Below are positions 43,958 through 47,652 of a stretch of 47,652 nt of DNA, in pieces (the first letter of the stretch is position 1; each line of letters starts with the position of its first letter). Source of the stretch: Bacteroidota bacterium (GTDB taxonomy: Bacteria > Bacteroidota > Bacteroidia > Palsa-948); assembly GCA_003164895.1 (NCBI GenBank), contig PLUL01000075.1:1-47652 (forward strand), in the 5' to 3' direction. The notes below the pieces were generated by a model. The model was not told where the DNA came from. It was given only the letters and a program-made list of their open reading frames with translations, and ran no database searches. A program made the translations under genes and the position numbers.

Positions 43958-44533
43958 ATGAATAAAGTTAATTCTAAAATCGAAGAGATACGGATAAGAA
44001 ATCAAAAAGGGAAACTATATGTTTTTCTTTTTGCTGTTTTTGGCAGTATTCTTGGATTAATTGTCCATTTAAATGCGCTACTTTACGACTACAGGATTTC
44101 ATATACTTATTTTTATTTAATTGTAGGAATTTTGGCAATCGGACTACCGGGTTCTTATTTTGTTCGAGAACTTGATCCAAAAGATGCCCATGAAGCTGAT
44201 ATGCGTAGATTACAGCCTATAAAAACTTTTCGTTTATATTTAAAAAATGCCCCTGCATGGTTAAGAATACTTATTATTATTAGTTTTTTATATGTGCCAA
44301 TTATTATTTATCTACTTTCTTTACAAAAAGGAACGCCAAAGATTATAGAAGGACAATACATATTGTATCTAAATGGACAGCTAAATAAAATACTTACAAA
44401 AAATGAATACGATTATTTCTTAGCTAGAGATACAAAAATTCTATCTGCAATTTGGATTGCTTTTTATATTTATGTTGCAGGCGTCCTTTATCCATTCAAT
44501 CACAAACAGATAACTCAAGAACAAAAGCAATAA
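43958..44533 (+). CDS. Hypothetical membrane protein
   Basis: A 191-residue protein with four likely membrane helices: LYVFLFAVFGSILGLIVHL, YFYLIVGILAIGLPGSYFV, ILIIISFLYVPIIIYLLSL and IWIAFYIYVAGVLYPF. Between helices three and four is a soluble segment with GQYILYLNGQLNKILTKNEY. No family was recognised. It begins 13 nt after the glycosyltransferase stop and was probably the gene just before radA before the insertion at 44623. Its codon use is more AT-rich than that of its neighbours. Confidence 0.72.
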   Translation: MNKVNSKIEEIRIRNQKGKLYVFLFAVFGSILGLIVHLNALLYDYRISYTYFYLIVGILAIGLPGSYFVRELDPKDAHEADMRRLQPIKTFRLYLKNAPAWLRILIIISFLYVPIIIYLLSLQKGTPKIIEGQYILYLNGQLNKILTKNEYDYFLARDTKILSAIWIAFYIYVAGVLYPFNHKQITQEQKQ

Positions 44534-44553
44534 AATAGTAGGAAAATTAATTT

Positions 44554-44625
44554 ATGTCCAAAACCAAAACTTCCTTCTTCTGCCAGAACTGCGGGGCACA
44601 ATCCGGAAAATGGATTGGCAAATAA
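44554..44625 (+). pseudogene. radA 5' fragment (first 23 codons)
   Basis: A 72-nt frame reads MSKTKTSFFCQNCGAQSGKW then IGK and a stop (44623-44625). It is the start of RadA, including the first CxxC half of the zinc finger. Against the intact radA start (45506-45574) it differs only at four third codon positions (codons 2, 4, 15 and 23), all silent, then diverges completely. It is the remnant of a radA gene interrupted at codon 23, or a duplicated end made by the insertion of the dinD-like gene. It cannot make a functional protein. Confidence 0.88.
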
Positions 44626-44637
44626 AAAAATCATAGA

Positions 44638-45486
44638 ATGGAAAATAAATTACCAAACCCAAGTCAAACTGTTTTTGAACAAATAAAAAGATTTGACGAA
44701 AAAAAAAATGAATACTGGACTGCACGGGATTTAAGCGCGGTGCTGGAATATTCTGAATACCGCCATTTCAAACCTGTAATTGACAAGGCAAAAGACGCTT
44801 GCAGAAACAGCGGTTACCAAGTTGCAGACCATTTCGAGGATATCCTCGGTATGGTTTCGATTGGCTCGGGAGCTGAAAGAGAAATTGACGATGTAAAGTT
44901 ATCCCGTTACGCCTGTTACCTGATAGTTCAAAATGCCGACCCGGGAAAAGAAATTGTGGCGTTGGGGCAAACTTATTTTGCAGTGCAAACCCGTTTGCAG
45001 GAAATACAACAGATGCAAACGTATCAGCAGCTGAAAACGGAAGAAGAAAAAAGAATGTTTCTGCGAAAAGAAATGTCGGAACACAACAAACAGTTAGCAG
45101 AAGCCGCCAAAGGCGCTGGAGTAATTGACCCGATTGATTACGCCATTTTTCAGAACCACGGCTACATGGGCTTGTATGGCGGAATTGATGCCAAAGGAAT
45201 TCACAAACGAAAAGGGTTGAAGAAAAGCGAAAACATTTTAGACCACATGGGAAGCACGGAATTAGCAGCCAATCTGTTTCGCGCCACTCAAACAGAAGAA
45301 AAATTGAAAAGAGAAAATATTAAAGGAAAACAGAAAGCCAATCAAACTCATTATGAAGTCGGCAAGAAAGTTCGCTAAACAATTCAGGAAATAGGCGGCA
45401 CAATGCCTGAGAATTTGCCGGTTGCCGATAGTATTAAAAAATTAGATAAAAAAGTTTCATCCAAAAAACTAAAAAAGAAAAAATAA
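44638..45486 (+). pseudogene. dinD: DinD-like DNA-damage-inducible protein, broken by an in-frame stop
   Basis: The first frame (44638-45378) gives 246 residues that match DinD almost throughout: EYSEYRHFKPVIDKAKDAC, LSRYACYLIVQNADPGK, HGYMGLYGGIDAKGIHKRKG and LDHMGSTELAANLFRATQTE. The frame stops at a TAA (45376-45378) right after VGKKVR. It then continues without shift to a second TAA at 45484-45486 as TIQEIGGTMPENLPVADSIK, the usual DinD C-terminus. One C-to-T change of a Gln codon explains the stop. Escherichia DinD is LexA-regulated and modulates RecA-driven strand exchange. The 246-residue form could still be active, so pseudogene status is likely, not certain. It lies inside the radA duplication. 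Confidence 0.85.
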
Positions 45487-45505
45487 TTGAACAGTCAAAT
45501 TGCTT

Positions 45506-46876
45506 ATGTCAAAAACTAAAACTTCCTTCTTCTGCCAGAACTGCGGGGCGCAATCCGGAAAATGGATTGGCAAGTGCCCGAGCTGCAACGAGTGGAACAC
45601 CTACGTGGAAGAAGTGATCCAAAAAGGCGATGATGAGCGGCAAAAAGGATTAGGCAGCAGCAAGCAGCGCGCTACAAAACCTCTACGCATTTCAGAGATC
45701 GAACAAAGCGGAGAAATTCGCATCGCACTTTCGGATAAAGAACTCAACCGGGTGCTGGGTGGTGGCGTGGTTCCCGGCTCGGTGGTTTTATTTGGCGGAG
45801 AACCCGGCATCGGAAAATCCACGCTTATGCTTCAGGTGGCTCTTCAGCAGAAAAACATTAAAACGCTTTACATTTCAGGAGAAGAAAGCGAGCAGCAGAT
45901 AAGAATGCGTGCCGACAGAATGGGAAATAAAAATGAAGATTGCTATATTTTATCTGAAACTTCCACGCAAAATATTTTCAAGCAGATAGAAATGCTTGAA
46001 CCAAATCTGGTCATTGTAGATTCCATTCAAACTATGTACAGCGCGCACATTGATTCCGCACCCGGAAGCATTTCGCAGGTTCGCGAATGCACGGCAGACC
46101 TTCTTCGCTACGCGAAAGAAAGCGGAACGCCTGTTTTTCTCATCGGGCACATCACCAAAGACGGTATGCTTGCAGGTCCAAAAGTTTTGGAACACATGGT
46201 GGATACGGTGTTGCAGTTTGAAGGCGACCGCCATCACATCTACCGTTTGTTGCGCACACTAAAAAATCGTTTCGGTTCAACAAATGAATTGGGAATTTAT
46301 GAGATGACAGGAATTGGTTTGCGCGAAGTGAGCAATCCATCCGAAATCCTTATCACAGCCCGCGAGGAAGCGATGAGCGGAGTTGCCATTGCCACCATGA
46401 TGGAAGGCGCGCGCCCGATGCTGATAGAAATTCAAACCCTCGTGAGCAGCGCAGTGTACGGCACACCACAGCGCACAGCGACCGGATTCGATGCAAAAAG
46501 ATTATCCATGCTGCTTGCAGTTCTTGAAAAAAGATGCGGCTTCAAACTGGGAGTGAAAGATGTGTTCTTAAATATTGCAGGAGGAATAAAAGTGGAAGAT
46601 CCAGCGATTGACCTTGCCGTAATTTGCGCGACACTTTCTTCAAGCGAAGATATTCCCATTTCCCAAAAATTCTGTTTTGCTGCCGAAGTGGGTTTGTCAG
46701 GCGAAATCCGACCGGTGAGCAGGATAGAAAGCAGAATATCCGAAGCAGAAAAACTCGGCTTCGAACAAATATTTATTTCCAAATACAACCTGAAAGGGCT
46801 GAACCAAAAGAACTTCGGGATAAAAATAACTTCCGTAGCAAAAGTGGAAGATGTTTTCCGCCTGCTGTTCGGATAA
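45506..46876 (+). CDS. radA: DNA repair protein RadA (Sms)
   Basis: A 456-residue RecA-like helicase that drives branch migration in recombination. The N-terminal zinc finger is FFCQNCGAQSGKWIGKCPSC. Walker A is GEPGIGKST (98-106), LVIVDSIQTMYS is the Walker B region, and KNRFGSTNE (from 253) is the RadA-specific motif. The C-terminal Lon-like domain has VKDVFLNIAGGIKVEDPAID and GLSGEIRPVSRIESRI. The start is the ATG at 45506, not the TTG two codons earlier. The 5' end may have arrived with the dinD insertion. RecG, another branch-migration enzyme, lies 4 kb upstream. Confidence 0.97.
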   Translation: MSKTKTSFFCQNCGAQSGKWIGKCPSCNEWNTYVEEVIQKGDDERQKGLGSSKQRATKPLRISEIEQSGEIRIALSDKELNRVLGGGVVPGSVVLFGGEPGIGKSTLMLQVALQQKNIKTLYISGEESEQQIRMRADRMGNKNEDCYILSETSTQNIFKQIEMLEPNLVIVDSIQTMYSAHIDSAPGSISQVRECTADLLRYAKESGTPVFLIGHITKDGMLAGPKVLEHMVDTVLQFEGDRHHIYRLLRTLKNRFGSTNELGIYEMTGIGLREVSNPSEILITAREEAMSGVAIATMMEGARPMLIEIQTLVSSAVYGTPQRTATGFDAKRLSMLLAVLEKRCGFKLGVKDVFLNIAGGIKVEDPAIDLAVICATLSSSEDIPISQKFCFAAEVGLSGEIRPVSRIESRISEAEKLGFEQIFISKYNLKGLNQKNFGIKITSVAKVEDVFRLLFG

Positions 46877-46888
46877 AACAACAAAACA

Positions 46889-47575
46889 ATGTCGCAAGTT
46901 TTATTACCCCCATCTGTATTTTCCTTCTTAAAAAACATTAAGAAGCACAACAACCGCGTTTGGTTCAATGCCAACAAAGAAGTTTATGTAAAACAGCACG
47001 AAGCCGTGGTTCACTTTGCAGATATTTTAATCTCGAAGATGAACCACCATGATAAGATCGAAACTCCTTCGGGGAAAAAAGCAGTTTTTAGAATTTACCG
47101 GGACGTCCGGTTCTCAAAAGATAAATCTCCATACAAATCTCATTTTGGGATGCATTTATCCCGCTCCGGAAAATTATTGCGTGGTGGCTATTACCTTCAC
47201 CTTGAACCGGGAAAATGTTTTGTAGGCGGTGGTTTCTGGGATCCGAGTCCGGAAGACCTGAAACATATTCGCGAACAGATTGCGGGCGATCCGCAACCGC
47301 TCCGAAAGATCATACAAAGCAAAAGTTTTAAAAATACTTTTGGAAAACTTGAAGGAGAAAAACTGGTTTTTGCTCCCAAAGGTTTTGCAAAAGATCATCC
47401 AGCAGCCGACCTCCTGCGCTATAAACAATTTTTAATTTCCAGAAATATTCCAGATTCAGTAATGCAAAGTCCGAAAGCAGATGACGAAGTAGTAAAGTCA
47501 TTTCGCGCCATGCGACCATTTTTTGATTACATGAGTGAAATACTTACGACTAATATAAATGGAGAGCAATTATGA
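46889..47575 (+). CDS. DUF2461 family protein
   Basis: A 228-residue cytoplasmic protein. SVFSFLKNIKKHNNRVWFNA, then RIYRDVRFSKDKSPYKSHFG, GGYYLHLEPGKCFVGGGFW and RYKQFLISRNIPD are the conserved blocks of DUF2461 (TIGR02453). The function of this family is unknown. It begins 12 nt after radA, so cotranscription is likely. The stop overlaps the start of a short frame (ATGA). Confidence 0.92.
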   Translation: MSQVLLPPSVFSFLKNIKKHNNRVWFNANKEVYVKQHEAVVHFADILISKMNHHDKIETPSGKKAVFRIYRDVRFSKDKSPYKSHFGMHLSRSGKLLRGGYYLHLEPGKCFVGGGFWDPSPEDLKHIREQIAGDPQPLRKIIQSKSFKNTFGKLEGEKLVFAPKGFAKDHPAADLLRYKQFLISRNIPDSVMQSPKADDEVVKSFRAMRPFFDYMSEILTTNINGEQL

Positions 47576-47640
47576 GAAAAAAATATTCAAATAGAAAAGT
47601 GCAAGAGATATTAGGATTACCTCTTGCTAAAAAAAATTAA
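47572..47640 (+). CDS. Possible 22-residue peptide gene overlapping the DUF2461 stop
   Basis: An ATG overlaps the TGA of the previous gene (ATGA) and opens MRKKYSNRKVQEILGLPLA then KKN before a TAA at 47638-47640. Overlap of this kind suggests translational coupling, but the peptide is too short to classify. It could be the start of a gene broken by a frameshift. A further ATG at 47643 may begin the next gene, which runs off the window. Confidence 0.3.
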   Translation: MRKKYSNRKVQEILGLPLAKKN

Positions 47641-47652
47641 AAATGATTGTGA

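Larger units (their letters stand above)
44554..45574. repeat. Direct duplication of the radA 5' end flanking the dinD insertion
   Basis: The 69-bp segment 44554-44622 recurs at 45506-45574, exactly 952 bp away, with 65 identities and four silent third-position differences. The dinD-like gene lies between the copies. There is no integrase, transposase or terminal inverted repeat. Confidence 0.9.

Noticed and set aside
39470-46876. RecG, RadA and DinD as one dedicated repair operon
   Set aside because: RecG is on the opposite strand and separated by envelope-sugar genes; RecG and RadA are widespread core genes, and dinD is an insertion.
1-47652. CRISPR array, tRNA, rRNA, transposase or integrase
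   Set aside because: No regularly spaced repeats, cloverleaf pattern or recombinase motif was recognised by eye; a dedicated search with covariance models was not possible.

Overview
The window looks like a chromosomal segment of a member of the phylum Bacteroidota, probably from a poorly cultured lineage. The DNA is AT-rich. Several promoter-like sites match the Bacteroidota -7 consensus TAnnTTTG. The gene content is typical of the phylum: two TPR/PD40/OmpA envelope proteins, a secreted repeat protein with a type IX secretion (T9SS) C-terminal sorting domain, a TPR/SpoIIE regulator and many short secreted proteins of unknown function. Most of the window is ordinary core genome: folD, ffh, metH, pyruvate carboxylase, recG, rfaE2 and radA.

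Layout. 1-7.0 kb (minus strand): the start of an unknown gene cut by the window edge, a gene-free stretch with imperfect repeats, then a run of queE, TPR/PD40/OmpA protein, SpoIID-domain protein and a second TPR/PD40/OmpA protein. 7.1-14.8 kb: a membrane TPR/SpoIIE phosphatase, an unknown secreted protein, folD and ffh on the minus strand, then a fatty acid desaturase, a lipoprotein and a small secreted protein. 14.8-23.1 kb: a large ABC transporter with a TerB-like N-terminus, a secreted amidohydrolase, a seven-repeat T9SS substrate, and a SCO1/DUF420 pair for cytochrome oxidase assembly.

23.4-28.3 kb is the most coherent accessory locus: three phasin-like proteins, a strong terminator, a class I-type PHA synthase with an intact Cys/Asp/His triad, and an acetoacetyl-CoA reductase. 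Together they suggest polyhydroxyalkanoate granule formation. 28.6-32.5 kb holds metH behind a SAM-I riboswitch that appears to work by transcription attenuation. 32.5-35.5 kb is a minus-strand redox set (pirin, DODA-type dioxygenase, CDGSH protein, YceI protein) next to a MarR regulator. A near-identical 25-bp palindromic site precedes both marR and yceI, suggesting a local regulon.

35.5-41.8 kb holds a SiaC-type phosphoprotein, pyruvate carboxylase, recG and a small unknown gene. 41.9-47.6 kb holds rfaE2, a GT-C glycosyltransferase, an unknown membrane protein, radA and a DUF2461 protein. Between the membrane protein and radA lies a roughly 950-bp insertion. It carries a dinD-like gene with a premature stop, and it is flanked by a duplicated first 69 bp of radA whose two copies differ only at third codon positions. 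This is the clearest mosaic event in the window.

No CRISPR array, tRNA, rRNA, transposase or integrase was recognised by eye.
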